Below are positions 17,131-24,845 of a stretch of DNA of 64,000 bases, piece by piece. The notes under the pieces are model-generated. The model saw nothing but the letters and a program-made list of their open reading frames with translations. It did not search any database and was not told the DNA's origin. Location: assembly GCF_001445655.1 (NCBI RefSeq), contig NZ_LNBE01000006.1, forward strand, positions 62,001 to 126,000, written 5' to 3'. Positions within the stretch are counted from its first letter, which is position 1. Every line of letters begins with the position of its first letter. The position numbers and the translations under genes are program-made. Source of the stretch: Streptomyces roseifaciens (GTDB lineage: Bacteria > Actinomycetota > Actinomycetes > Streptomycetales > Streptomycetaceae).

Positions 17131-18342
17131 CTAGTGGTCGTCGGGCGCGTGGGCGGCCAGCAGGTCGCCCAGCGCCTCCTCGTGGGCCGCGGCGGGGCCG
17201 AGGGACAGCTCCAGCTGTTTGGCCCAGGCGTGGTAGCGGTGCAGGGCGTATTCGGTGTCGGCGCCGAAGCCGCCGTGCAGGTGCTGCGCGGTCTGCACCG
17301 CGCGGCGCACCCCTTCCGAAGCCCACACCTTGGCGACGGCGAGGTCGGCGGCGGCCGGGAGCGGCCCGCCCGCCCCGGATTCCAGCCGCCAGGCGGCCTG
17401 CCAGAGCGTGGCCTCCATCGCCCGCAGGTCGATGTAGCGGTCGGCGGCCTGGACGGCCACCGCCTGGAACGTGGCCAGCGGGAAGCCGAACTGCTCCCGT
17501 TTCCCCGTGTACGCACTGGTCATACGGCACACCGCCGTCCCCACGCCGAGCGCGAGCGCGCACGTCCCGACGGTGAGCAGCTCGCGCAGCCGCCCCCAGG
17601 CCCCTTCGACGGTGACGACCTGCGTGTCGTCGAGTCCTACGGAGTCGAGCCGCACCTCGGCGTACCGCTCGCCGTTGGTGGACACCTGCCCGGCCAGACC
17701 GACCCCCGGGTGATCGCGGGGGACGATCCCGAGCACGGAACGGCCGTCTCCGTGGCCGTCTCCGTGGCTGTCTCCGTGGCTGTCGGCGTGGCCGTCGGCG
17801 CGGTCACCGGTATGACCGTCCGCGATCTGCGCCGGGATCACCAGCACATCGGCGCACTGCGCCCACGGCACGGCCGTCTGGACGCCGTCGAGCACCCAGC
17901 CCGCCCCGGCCACCGGCCGTGCGCCGACCGCGAGTTCGGCCGCATCGTGCCCCGTGCGCCCGCTGGAGGCGACCGTGGCGACCAGCTCGCCCCGCCCGAG
18001 CGCGGGCAGGATCGCCGCCCCGGCCGGGCCGCCGTGCGTGCTGAGCGCGAGCGCCGTCGCACCGGACTCCAGCAGCGGCACCCGGGCGAGCACCTGCCCC
18101 GCCTCGCGCAGCACCAGGCACAGGGCGATCGGCCCGAGCCCCGCCCCGCCGTACTCGCCGGCGACGGTCAGGCTCAGCAGATCGGCGGCTGCCAGCCTGC
18201 GCCACAGCGCGCGGTCGAAGTCCTCCGCGACCGGGCCCCGGGAGAGGACCGGGCTGGGCACGCCGTCGGGGGAGACCCCGGAGAGGACGGCCTGCGCCGC
18301 TTCCCGGGCCGCCTGCTGTTCCTCGGTGAAGGTGAAGTCCAC
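17131..18342 (-). CDS. Acyl-CoA dehydrogenase with a repeat-derived His/Asp insertion
   Basis: A 403-residue flavoprotein of the acyl-CoA dehydrogenase superfamily. It has the N-terminal helical domain (MDFTFTEEQQAAREAAQAVL), a middle beta domain and the C-terminal helical bundle (TSAYTGKREQFGFPLATFQAVAVQAAD, LHGGFGADTEYALHRYHAWAKQLEL). The usual catalytic Glu is not obvious, as in many actinobacterial sterol/aromatic-pathway members that work as paired subunits. Around residues 182-200 lies an insertion rich in DGH/DSH, encoded by five 12-bp repeats (17742-17801). GTG 18342 is preceded by GGGAGG. It lies downstream of the paa operon on the same strand with its own palindrome-bearing leader. 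Confidence 0.88.
   Translation of the reverse strand: MDFTFTEEQQAAREAAQAVLSGVSPDGVPSPVLSRGPVAEDFDRALWRRLAAADLLSLTVAGEYGGAGLGPIALCLVLREAGQVLARVPLLESGATALALSTHGGPAGAAILPALGRGELVATVASSGRTGHDAAELAVGARPVAGAGWVLDGVQTAVPWAQCADVLVIPAQIADGHTGDRADGHADSHGDSHGDGHGDGRSVLGIVPRDHPGVGLAGQVSTNGERYAEVRLDSVGLDDTQVVTVEGAWGRLRELLTVGTCALALGVGTAVCRMTSAYTGKREQFGFPLATFQAVAVQAADRYIDLRAMEATLWQAAWRLESGAGGPLPAAADLAVAKVWASEGVRRAVQTAQHLHGGFGADTEYALHRYHAWAKQLELSLGPAAAHEEALGDLLAAHAPDDH
17742..17801 (+). repeat. Five in-frame 12-bp tandem units inside the acyl-CoA dehydrogenase gene
   Basis: Units GGCCGTCTCCGT, GGCCGTCTCCGT, GGCTGTCTCCGT, GGCTGTCGGCGT and GGCCGTCGGCGC run head to tail. Because 12 is a multiple of 3 the frame is kept, giving a His/Asp/Gly-rich surface loop in the minus-strand protein. 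Confidence 0.9.
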
Positions 18343-18373
18343 TGCCGCCGACCTCCCGCGCCTGTTGTCCGGC

Positions 18374-18389
18374 CCATCAAATCTGATGG
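18374..18389. promoter_or_regulatory. Palindrome in the acyl-CoA dehydrogenase promoter region
   Basis: CCATCAAATCTGATGG has 6-bp arms around AATC in an AT-rich island. It lies directly downstream of a minus-strand TTGACG (-35-like) in the 85-bp gap between paaE and the acyl-CoA dehydrogenase gene. It is a candidate operator; the regulator is unknown. Confidence 0.5.
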
Positions 18390-18427
18390 TCCGTCAATCT
18401 AGGGCGGTGGGCGGCAAATGGGAACGC

Positions 18428-19522
18428 TCAGCGGTCGAAGTCGAGCTCCACCTCCTCCGTCAGCGGATGCGACTGGCACGCCAGCACATGGCCGCTCTCG
18501 ATCTCTTCCGGCTCCAGTGCGAAGTTCCGGTCCATCCGCACCTCGCCCCTGACCAGGAACGCCCGGCACGTCCCGCACACCCCGCCCTTGCAGGCGTAGG
18601 GCGCGTCCGGCCGGTTCCGCAGGACCGTCTCCAGCAGCGACTCCCCTTCCCGCACCGGCCAGCTGCCGCCGCGCCCGTCGAGGTTCGCGGTCACCGTGCT
18701 GTGCGCGGGCGAGCCGGCGGGAGCGGCCTGGCCGGACTCCACGGCGGCACCGGACTCCACATGGAAGATCTCCTGGTGGATGCGTTCCCGCCCCACCCCG
18801 AGGCCGCGAAGCGCCCGCTCCGCACCCCGCACCAGGCCGAAGGGCCCGCACAGGAACCAGCCGCCGATCTCCTCCACCGGCACCAGCGCGGGCAGCAGCC
18901 GGGCCAGCCGCTCCTCGTCCAGCCGCCCGGACGGCAGTCCGGCCTGCTGCTCCTCGCGGGAGAGCGCGTGCACCAGCTGGAAGCGGTCGGGGAAGCGGTC
19001 CTTGAGGTCGGCGACCTCCTCCAGGAACATCGTGGAGGCGGCGGTCCGGTCGCTGCGTATGAGACAGAAGCGGGCCTCGGGCACCCTCGCCAGCAGGGTC
19101 GAGGCGATGGACAGCACGGGGGTGATCCCGCTGCCGCCCACGATCGCGGCGAAGTGCCCGGCGCGCGGCTCCAGCACGAACCGCCCGGCCGGTGCCATCA
19201 CCTCCACGGTGTCCCCGGCGGCCAGCTCCTTGAGGGCGTACGTCGAGAACTCGCCGCCGTCGACCAGCCGCACGCCCACCCTCAGCTCCGCGGGGCCCGG
19301 CGCCCCGGGGGAGGGCGCGGGGGCGCACAGCGAATACGTACGGCGGATCTCGCCGCCGTCGCGGGTGGGGCGGCGGACGGCGATGTGCTGGCCGGGGGCG
19401 TAGCGGTAGGTCTCCCGCAGCTCGGGGGGCACGGCGAAGGCGACGGCGACCGAGTCGTCGGTGAGGGGGTCGACGGAGGCCACTCGCAGGGGGTGGAAGG
19501 CGCCGTGGCGGGCCGCTGCCAT
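18428..19522 (-). CDS. paaE: Phenylacetyl-CoA epoxidase reductase subunit PaaE
   Basis: A 364-residue FAD/2Fe-2S reductase that passes electrons from NADPH to the PaaAC di-iron oxygenase. The N-terminal FAD-binding barrel contains RYAPGQHIAVRRP, followed by the NAD(P) domain with IVGGSGITPVLSIAST. The C-terminal plant-type ferredoxin has YACKGGVCGTC plus a fourth Cys in VLACQSHP. Domain order and length match PaaE. It is last in paaABCDE, directly adjoining paaD. Confidence 0.95.
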   Translation of the reverse strand: MAAARHGAFHPLRVASVDPLTDDSVAVAFAVPPELRETYRYAPGQHIAVRRPTRDGGEIRRTYSLCAPAPSPGAPGPAELRVGVRLVDGGEFSTYALKELAAGDTVEVMAPAGRFVLEPRAGHFAAIVGGSGITPVLSIASTLLARVPEARFCLIRSDRTAASTMFLEEVADLKDRFPDRFQLVHALSREEQQAGLPSGRLDEERLARLLPALVPVEEIGGWFLCGPFGLVRGAERALRGLGVGRERIHQEIFHVESGAAVESGQAAPAGSPAHSTVTANLDGRGGSWPVREGESLLETVLRNRPDAPYACKGGVCGTCRAFLVRGEVRMDRNFALEPEEIESGHVLACQSHPLTEEVELDFDR

Positions 19523-20026
19523 CTACAGCTCCTTGAAGTGGTCGAACGGCTCCCGGCACGCCTCGCAGCGGCGCAGGGCCTTGCAGGCGGTGGACGAGAA
19601 GCGGCTGAGCAGCGTGGTCTCGGTGGAGCCGCAGTGCGGGCACCGGATGCCCAGGCCGACCATGACGGGCCCGCCGGTGCCGGGGCCCGTGGGCCGGGGC
19701 GGCGCTATGCCGAACTCGGCGAGCTTGCGGCGCCCTTCGGCCGTGATGTCGTCCGTGGACCAGGCGGGGGAGAGCACGGTGCGGACGGACACCTCGGCCT
19801 GGCCGTGCTCGTGCAGCACGCGCTCGATGTCCGCGGACATGGCCTCGATCGCGGGGCAGCCGGTGTAGGTGGGGGTGAGCTCGACCTCGACCCGGCCGGG
19901 GCCGGTGACGTGCAGGTCGCGCAGCACGCCCAGCTCGGCCAGGGTGAGCACGGGCAGCTCGGGGTCGGGGACGGCTCCGGCCAGGGCGCGCAGCTGCTCC
20001 TCCAGGGCGGTGGGCGCGGTCACCAT
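19523..20026 (-). CDS. paaD: Phenylacetyl-CoA epoxidase assembly protein PaaD
   Basis: A 167-residue PaaD protein. Residues about 1-100 form a DUF59/MIP18-type domain (VPDPELPVLTLAELGVLRDL, PTYTGCPAIEAM). The C-terminus adds a zinc-ribbon-like RCPHCGSTETTLLSRF...CKALRRCEACREPFDHFK with four CxxC-type cysteines. It is needed for iron-centre maturation of the epoxidase in characterised systems. ATG 20026 overlaps the paaC stop by a few bases, implying coupling; the frame is open upstream, but that is the shadow of paaC. Confidence 0.93.
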   Translation of the reverse strand: MVTAPTALEEQLRALAGAVPDPELPVLTLAELGVLRDLHVTGPGRVEVELTPTYTGCPAIEAMSADIERVLHEHGQAEVSVRTVLSPAWSTDDITAEGRRKLAEFGIAPPRPTGPGTGGPVMVGLGIRCPHCGSTETTLLSRFSSTACKALRRCEACREPFDHFKEL

Positions 20027-20760
20027 GACGCCCCCGGGTGGCTGCGGTGCAGATGCTGCATCTCCGCGAGCATCCGCCCGAACGGCTCGGTGTGGATGCC
20101 CTGCCGGCCCGCCCCGGCCGTCCACGCACCGCTCTGCGGGCCGGAGGGCAGGGTGAGCGTGGCGCGCTCGACGACGCCGGTCACCGCCGACAGCCAGGCC
20201 TCGCGCAGGGCGCTCCAGTCGACCGGCAGTCCCTCGACGGGTTCGAAGAGCTCGCCCGTGTACCTCCAGAGGGCGTCCAGGCCTCGCTGCATGCGGGCCC
20301 GGCTCTCCTCCGTGCCGTCGCCGAGCCGCAGCGTCCAGTGCTCGGCGTGGTCGCGGTGGTAGGCGACCTCCTTGACGGCCTTGCCGGCCAGCGGTGCGAC
20401 CGGCCCGCCGGCCGTGGCCAGCTGCCCGTACAGCAGGTGCTGGTAGGTGGAGAAGTACAGCTGGCGGGCGATGGTGCGGGCGAAGTCGCCGTTGGGCTGC
20501 TCGACGAGCTGGGCGTTGCGGAACGCGCGCTCTTCCCGCAGATAGGCCAGCTCGTCCTCGTCGCCGACGAGGGAGAGCAGGGTGCGGGCCTGGCCGAGCA
20601 GGTCGAGGGCGATGTTGGCGAGGGCGACCTCCTCCTCGAGCACCGGGGCGTGCCCGGCCCACTCCCCCAGCCGGTGGGAGAGCACCAGGGCGTCGTCCCC
20701 GAGGGCCAGCGCGGCCGCGGCCAGGGGGGCTTCCACAGCGGTCACGGGCTCGCCGTTCAC
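20020..20760 (-). CDS. paaC: Phenylacetyl-CoA epoxidase structural subunit PaaC
   Basis: A 246-residue ferritin-like helical protein that pairs with PaaA but lacks a working di-iron site in known systems. Typical wording includes LGDDALVLSHRLGEWAGHAPVLEEEVALANIALDLLGQAR, QLYFSTYQHLLY and KEVAYHRDHAEHWTLRLGDGTEES. GTG 20760 overlaps the paaB stop (GTGA) and is the only start compatible with the family N-terminus. It lies in the middle of the tightly coupled paaABCDE operon. Confidence 0.95.
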   Translation of the reverse strand: MNGEPVTAVEAPLAAAALALGDDALVLSHRLGEWAGHAPVLEEEVALANIALDLLGQARTLLSLVGDEDELAYLREERAFRNAQLVEQPNGDFARTIARQLYFSTYQHLLYGQLATAGGPVAPLAGKAVKEVAYHRDHAEHWTLRLGDGTEESRARMQRGLDALWRYTGELFEPVEGLPVDWSALREAWLSAVTGVVERATLTLPSGPQSGAWTAGAGRQGIHTEPFGRMLAEMQHLHRSHPGASW

Positions 20761-21044
20761 AGGTGCCGCACCCCTTCCGGGATCTCGTAGAAGGTCGGGT
20801 GGCGGTAGGGCTTGTCGGCCGCGGACTCGAAGAAGGGGTCCTTCTCGTCGGGGGAGGAGGCGGTGACCGCGGTGGAGGGCACCACCCAGATCGAGACCCC
20901 CTCGGAGCGGCGGGTGTAGAGGTCGCGGGCGTTGCGCAGGGCCATCTCCGCGTCCGGGGCGTGGAGGCTGCCCGCGTGGGTGTGGGCGAGGCCGCGCCTG
21001 CTGCGCACGAAGACCTCCCACAGCGGCCAGTCAGCGTTCGTCAT
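20757..21044 (-). CDS. paaB: Phenylacetyl-CoA epoxidase small subunit PaaB
   Basis: A 95-residue PaaB subunit bridging the PaaAC pair. The sequence [44 protein letters not shown] is diagnostic. The ATG at 21044 overlaps the paaA stop (ATGA) and has GGAAAGG just upstream. The C-terminus ([13 protein letters not shown]) overlaps the paaC start. Confidence 0.95.
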   Translation of the reverse strand: MTNADWPLWEVFVRSRRGLAHTHAGSLHAPDAEMALRNARDLYTRRSEGVSIWVVPSTAVTASSPDEKDPFFESAADKPYRHPTFYEIPEGVRHL

Positions 21045-22006
21045 GCCGTCGCCTTTCCGTGCTTGGCCGCGTATGCGGCGGCTGCCTCGCGCACCCATGC
21101 GCCCTCTTCATGGGCCCGCCGGCGCTGATCGATCCGCTGGTCGTTGCAGGGGCCGTTGCCGCGGAGCACCTCCTGGAACTCCGTCCAGTCGATGGGGCCG
21201 AAGTCGTGGTGCCCGCGCTCCTCGTTCCACCGGAGGCCGGGGTCGGGCAGGGTCAGGCCGAGGGAGTCGGCCTGGGGGACGCAGATGTCCACGAACCGCT
21301 GGCGCAGCTCGTCGTTGGAGTGCCGCTTGATCTTCCAGGCCATGGACTGGGCCGAATGGGAGGACTCGGCGTCGGGCGGGCCGAACATCATCAGTGAGGG
21401 CCACCACCAGCGGTCCACGGCGTCCTGCGCCATGGCGTGCTGGGCCTCGGTGCCACGGCTCAGGGCGAGCAGCAGCTCGTAGCCCTGGCGCTGGTGGAAG
21501 GACTCCTCCTTGCAGATGCGGACCATGGCGCGGGCGTAGGGCCCGTAGGAGCAGCGGCACAGCGGGACCTGGTTGGTGATCGCGGCGCCGTCGACGAGCC
21601 AGCCGATGGCGCCCACGTCGGCCCAGGTCAGGGTGGGGTAGTTGAAGATCGATGAGTACTTCTGGCGGCCCGAGTGGAGCTTGTCGAGCAGCTCGTCGCG
21701 CCCGGTGCCCAGGGTTTCGGCGGCGCTGTAGAGGTAGAGGCCGTGGCCGGCTTCGTCCTGCACCTTGGCCATGAGGATCGCCTTGCGGCGCAGCGAGGGC
21801 GCGCGGGTGATCCAGTTGGCCTCCGGCTGCATGCCGATGATCTCGGAGTGGGCGTGCTGCGCTATCTGGCGGACGAGGGTGGCGCGGTAGGCGTCGGGCA
21901 TCCAGTCCCGCGGCTCGATGCGCTCGTCGGCCGCCACGGCGGCGTCGAAGGCCGCCTCGTAGCCCGCGGTGTCCCGGGCTCCTGTGTCCGGCGCCATCGT
22001 CGTCAT
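21041..22006 (-). CDS. paaA: Phenylacetyl-CoA epoxidase catalytic subunit PaaA
   Basis: A 321-residue di-iron oxygenase subunit that epoxidises the ring of phenylacetyl-CoA. Iron-ligand motifs are visible: [27 protein letters not shown] (ExxH) and [17 protein letters not shown] (second ExxH-type pair). C-terminal [21 protein letters not shown] is typical of PaaA. Start ATG 22006 (or 21997) has AGGGGG upstream. It heads the operon paaABCDE, and 41 bp upstream lies an 18-bp palindrome shared with paaH and the first bkd operon. Phenylacetyl-CoA ligase and the later beta-oxidation genes are not all present in the window. Confidence 0.96.
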   Translation of the reverse strand: MTTMAPDTGARDTAGYEAAFDAAVAADERIEPRDWMPDAYRATLVRQIAQHAHSEIIGMQPEANWITRAPSLRRKAILMAKVQDEAGHGLYLYSAAETLGTGRDELLDKLHSGRQKYSSIFNYPTLTWADVGAIGWLVDGAAITNQVPLCRCSYGPYARAMVRICKEESFHQRQGYELLLALSRGTEAQHAMAQDAVDRWWWPSLMMFGPPDAESSHSAQSMAWKIKRHSNDELRQRFVDICVPQADSLGLTLPDPGLRWNEERGHHDFGPIDWTEFQEVLRGNGPCNDQRIDQRRRAHEEGAWVREAAAAYAAKHGKATA

Positions 22007-22046
22007 GGCATGCCCCCTGCCTCTCCGCCCGCTTGCGACCGGCCCG

Positions 22047-22064
22047 ACCGACCGATCGTTCGGT
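22047..22064. promoter_or_regulatory. PaaR-type operator upstream of paaA
   Basis: ACCGACCGATCGTTCGGT is an 18-bp near-perfect palindrome in the promoter region of paaA. Its reverse complement matches the element at 26615 almost base for base. It resembles operators of TetR-type phenylacetate regulators (PaaR). Confidence 0.75.
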
Positions 22065-22190
22065 TCAATGGTGGTGCGGCCGCCCAGGGGTGTCAAGCCT
22101 GTGGATAACCCCCGGGCGCTGTGCCCCGCCGGACGACCTGGGTACCGTTCGGGTGCACAGCACAGGCAGGACGCAGGAACGGGGCGGGGC

Positions 22191-22859
22191 ATGGAGTCGG
22201 ATGACGGGCATGAGCGGGCCGGCGGCCTAGCGGGGCTGTCCCTGCCCGCGCGCCTCGTCGTCGCGGCGGGCGCAGCGGTGATCGCGGTGACGGCGGGGGT
22301 GCACCTGGCGATGGTGTTCCTGCACGTGGCGCCGTCGAACACGGTCACCAAGCAGAACGCGGCGGCGATAGACGACTACATCTATCCCGAGTACGAGCAG
22401 AACTGGAAGTTCTTCGCTCCCAACCCGCTCCAGCAGAACGTCGCCGTGCAGGCCCGCGCCGAGCTCGCCGGTCCCGACGGGCGGACCACGGTGACCGGCT
22501 GGACCGACCTGACCGCGAAGGACGGCGCCGCCATCCGGCACAACCTCCTCCCCAGCCACACGCAGCAGAACGAGCTGCGCCGGGCCTGGGACTTCTACAC
22601 CAACTCCCATGACGTCAAGGAAGCGCCCAACGGGCTGCGCGGCGACCTCTCCGAGCAGTACATACGGCGCATCGTCGTCGGCCGCCTCGGCCCCGAGCAG
22701 GACGGGCGCAGCATCCGCCGCGTCCAGGTGCGCGCCGTGACCACCCTGGTCGCGCCGCCGGTCTGGAGCGACGAGAAGGGCGGGGCCAAGCCCGCCTACC
22801 GGGTGCTGGGCTGGTGGCCGGTCACCGCCGCCGACCGTACGGAGGCGAAGAACCGATGA
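22191..22859 (+). CDS. DUF5819 family membrane-anchored protein
   Basis: A 222-residue protein with one N-terminal membrane segment (about residues 18-41, [21 protein letters not shown]...) and an exported domain containing [13 protein letters not shown], the hallmark of the DUF5819 family. Start ATG 22191 was chosen because the family begins shortly before the transmembrane helix; the open frame upstream crosses the paaA promoter. The stop overlaps the next start (ATGA). DUF5819 and HTTM proteins are commonly paired in Streptomyces, suggesting a joint envelope function, still unknown. Confidence 0.88.
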   Translation: MESDDGHERAGGLAGLSLPARLVVAAGAAVIAVTAGVHLAMVFLHVAPSNTVTKQNAAAIDDYIYPEYEQNWKFFAPNPLQQNVAVQARAELAGPDGRTTVTGWTDLTAKDGAAIRHNLLPSHTQQNELRRAWDFYTNSHDVKEAPNGLRGDLSEQYIRRIVVGRLGPEQDGRSIRRVQVRAVTTLVAPPVWSDEKGGAKPAYRVLGWWPVTAADRTEAKNR

Positions 22860-24076
22860 GCACGACCCTGCCGCTCGGCGCCCGGATCACGCGCGCCGCC
22901 GACCGCGTCACGAGCAGCCCCCTCGGCGCCCACCAGACGGCCGTGATCCGTATTGGCCTCTCCTTCACGTGGCTGGTCTTCCTGCTGCGCGAATGGCCGA
23001 ACCGGCACGAGATGTACGGGCCCGACGGGCCGTGGAGCTGGGAGATGGCGCGTCGGCTGACCGCCGACAACCACGCCTTCACCGCCCTGCTGTGGTCCGA
23101 CGGCGGCCTGTGGTTCGAGGCCGTCTACGCCTTCGCCGTCGTGACCGCCGCCCTGCTGACCCTGGGCTGGCGCACCCGCACCATGACCGTGCTCTCCATG
23201 GTCGGCGTGCTGTCGCTGCAGAACCGCAGCGTCTTCCTCGGCGACGGCGGCGACAATGTCATCCACCTGATGGCCCTCTACCTGATCCTCACGCGCTGCG
23301 GGCGGGTCTGGTCGCTGGACGCCCGCCGCGCCGCGAAGCAGGCCGGCGCCCCCGCCCGCCCGGACGTGACGGGCATCGTGCTGTGGGCCGCCTGCGGGCT
23401 CGCGCTGGCCGCCGCGCAGATCCTCGGCGAAACCCGGATGTCCTGGACCGACCACGGCCCGCTGCCCGGCATCGGCTGGGCCACCGCGCTGTGGGGCCTG
23501 TGGCTCGTCCAGGCCCTGTGGTGGCTCGCGGGGCGCTACGCACCCGAACCCCGCGCCGTCCTGGACGTCCTGGCCAACCTGCTGCACAACGCGGGCCTGC
23601 TGGTGATCATGGCCGAGGTCTGCCTGATCTACGCCACGGCCGGCTGGTACAAGATCCAGGGCTCGCGCTGGCAGGACGGCACCGCGCTCTACTACCCGCT
23701 GCACCTCGACTACTTCTCGCCCTGGCCCGAGCTCTCCCACGCGCTCGCCGGCAGCGGACTGCTCGTGCTGCTGCTCAGCTACGGCACCGTGGCCGTGCAG
23801 GTCGCCTTCCCCTTCACCCTGCTCAACCGGCGGGTGAAGAACGTCCTGCTGGCCGTGATGATGATGGAGCACCTCGGCATCGCCCTCCTGCTCGGGCTGC
23901 CGTTCTTCTCCCTCGCGATGATCGTGGCCGACGCGGTCTTCCTCCCCACCTCCTTCCTGCGCCGTCTGGGCCCCCTCGCCGCCCGCGCCCGCGACCGGCT
24001 GCTGCCGGCCCGTAAGCAGCCCGTTCCGGCGCAGCGCGAAGGCGACGAAGCGGCCGCCCGGACTCTCGTAGGCTGA
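22856..24076 (+). CDS. HTTM-domain multi-pass membrane protein
   Basis: A 406-residue integral membrane protein of the HTTM group, related to the membrane part of vitamin-K-dependent gamma-carboxylase. Several hydrophobic helices are evident (for example IRIGLSFTWLVFLL, AVYAFAVVTAALLTL, LLVLLLSYGTVAVQVAF). Family wording is LSLQNRSVFLGDGGDNVIHLMALYLILTRCGRVWSLD and YATAGWYKIQGSRWQDGTALYYPLHLDYFSPWPEL. It is coupled to the DUF5819 gene by a 4-bp overlap. Whether it modifies proteins or lipids is unknown. Confidence 0.9.
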   Translation: MSTTLPLGARITRAADRVTSSPLGAHQTAVIRIGLSFTWLVFLLREWPNRHEMYGPDGPWSWEMARRLTADNHAFTALLWSDGGLWFEAVYAFAVVTAALLTLGWRTRTMTVLSMVGVLSLQNRSVFLGDGGDNVIHLMALYLILTRCGRVWSLDARRAAKQAGAPARPDVTGIVLWAACGLALAAAQILGETRMSWTDHGPLPGIGWATALWGLWLVQALWWLAGRYAPEPRAVLDVLANLLHNAGLLVIMAEVCLIYATAGWYKIQGSRWQDGTALYYPLHLDYFSPWPELSHALAGSGLLVLLLSYGTVAVQVAFPFTLLNRRVKNVLLAVMMMEHLGIALLLGLPFFSLAMIVADAVFLPTSFLRRLGPLAARARDRLLPARKQPVPAQREGDEAAARTLVG

Positions 24077-24080
24077 GGGC

Positions 24081-24845
24081 ATGACCGAGGACGAAGCCGC
24101 TGCCGCCGTGCGGCAGTGGGGCGAGCACGCCCCCGACGCCGTACTGCTCGACGGCTTCCACGCCCTGAAGCACGCCCTGCGCTTCGGCGCGGAGGTACGG
24201 CTCGCGGTCACCAGCGACAAGGCGGCGGCCCTGGAGCTCGCCGCCGCGCTGGCCGACGACCTCACGGGCGTCCTCGCCGAGCGACTGGTGGAGATCCCGG
24301 CGCAGGCCCTGCGCGAGCTGGTGCCCAGGATCCACCCCACCGGCGTGGCCGCGCTCGCCGTGCGGCCGGCCCGCAGGGCGAACCTCGACGCGCTCTCACG
24401 GGCGCCCCGGCAGGCCCCCGTCGTCGTTCTGGACAACCCCCGCAACCTCGGCAACGTGGGCGCCGTGATCCGGCTGGCGGCCGGTTTCGGCGCCACCGGC
24501 GTCGTCACCACCGGGGACATGGACCCCTGGCACCCCAACGCCGTGCGCGCCGGGGCGGGCCTGCACTACGCCACCGCCGTCGAACGGCTGCCGCTGCCCG
24601 AGCTCCCGCCCGGGCCGCTGTACGCACTGGACCCTGAGGGCGACGACATCCGCTCCCTCACACTGCCCGACGACGCGCTGATCGCCTTCGGCTCCGAGCG
24701 CCACGGCATCTCGCCCGAGCTGCGCGAGAGGGCGACCCGGCTGGTCGCCCTCCCCATGCGGCCGCAGGTCTCCAGCTACAACCTCGCCACGAGCGTCGCC
24801 ATGGCGCTGTTCCACTGGGGAGGACCGGGCCCGGACCGGGGCTAG
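24081..24845 (+). CDS. TrmH/SpoU-family RNA 2'-O-methyltransferase
   Basis: A 254-residue SPOUT-class RNA methyltransferase. The catalytic domain shows LDNPRNLGNVGAVIRLAAGFGATGVV (motif 1), FGSERHGISPE (motif 2, the E-H-G signature) and LPMRPQVSSYNLATSVAMALFHWG (motif 3 with the SxN knot). An N-terminal substrate-binding region of about 100 residues precedes it. The RNA target, tRNA or rRNA, cannot be assigned. It begins 4 bp after the HTTM gene and ends in a 4-bp tail-to-tail overlap with paaN. Confidence 0.92.
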   Translation: MTEDEAAAAVRQWGEHAPDAVLLDGFHALKHALRFGAEVRLAVTSDKAAALELAAALADDLTGVLAERLVEIPAQALRELVPRIHPTGVAALAVRPARRANLDALSRAPRQAPVVVLDNPRNLGNVGAVIRLAAGFGATGVVTTGDMDPWHPNAVRAGAGLHYATAVERLPLPELPPGPLYALDPEGDDIRSLTLPDDALIAFGSERHGISPELRERATRLVALPMRPQVSSYNLATSVAMALFHWGGPGPDRG

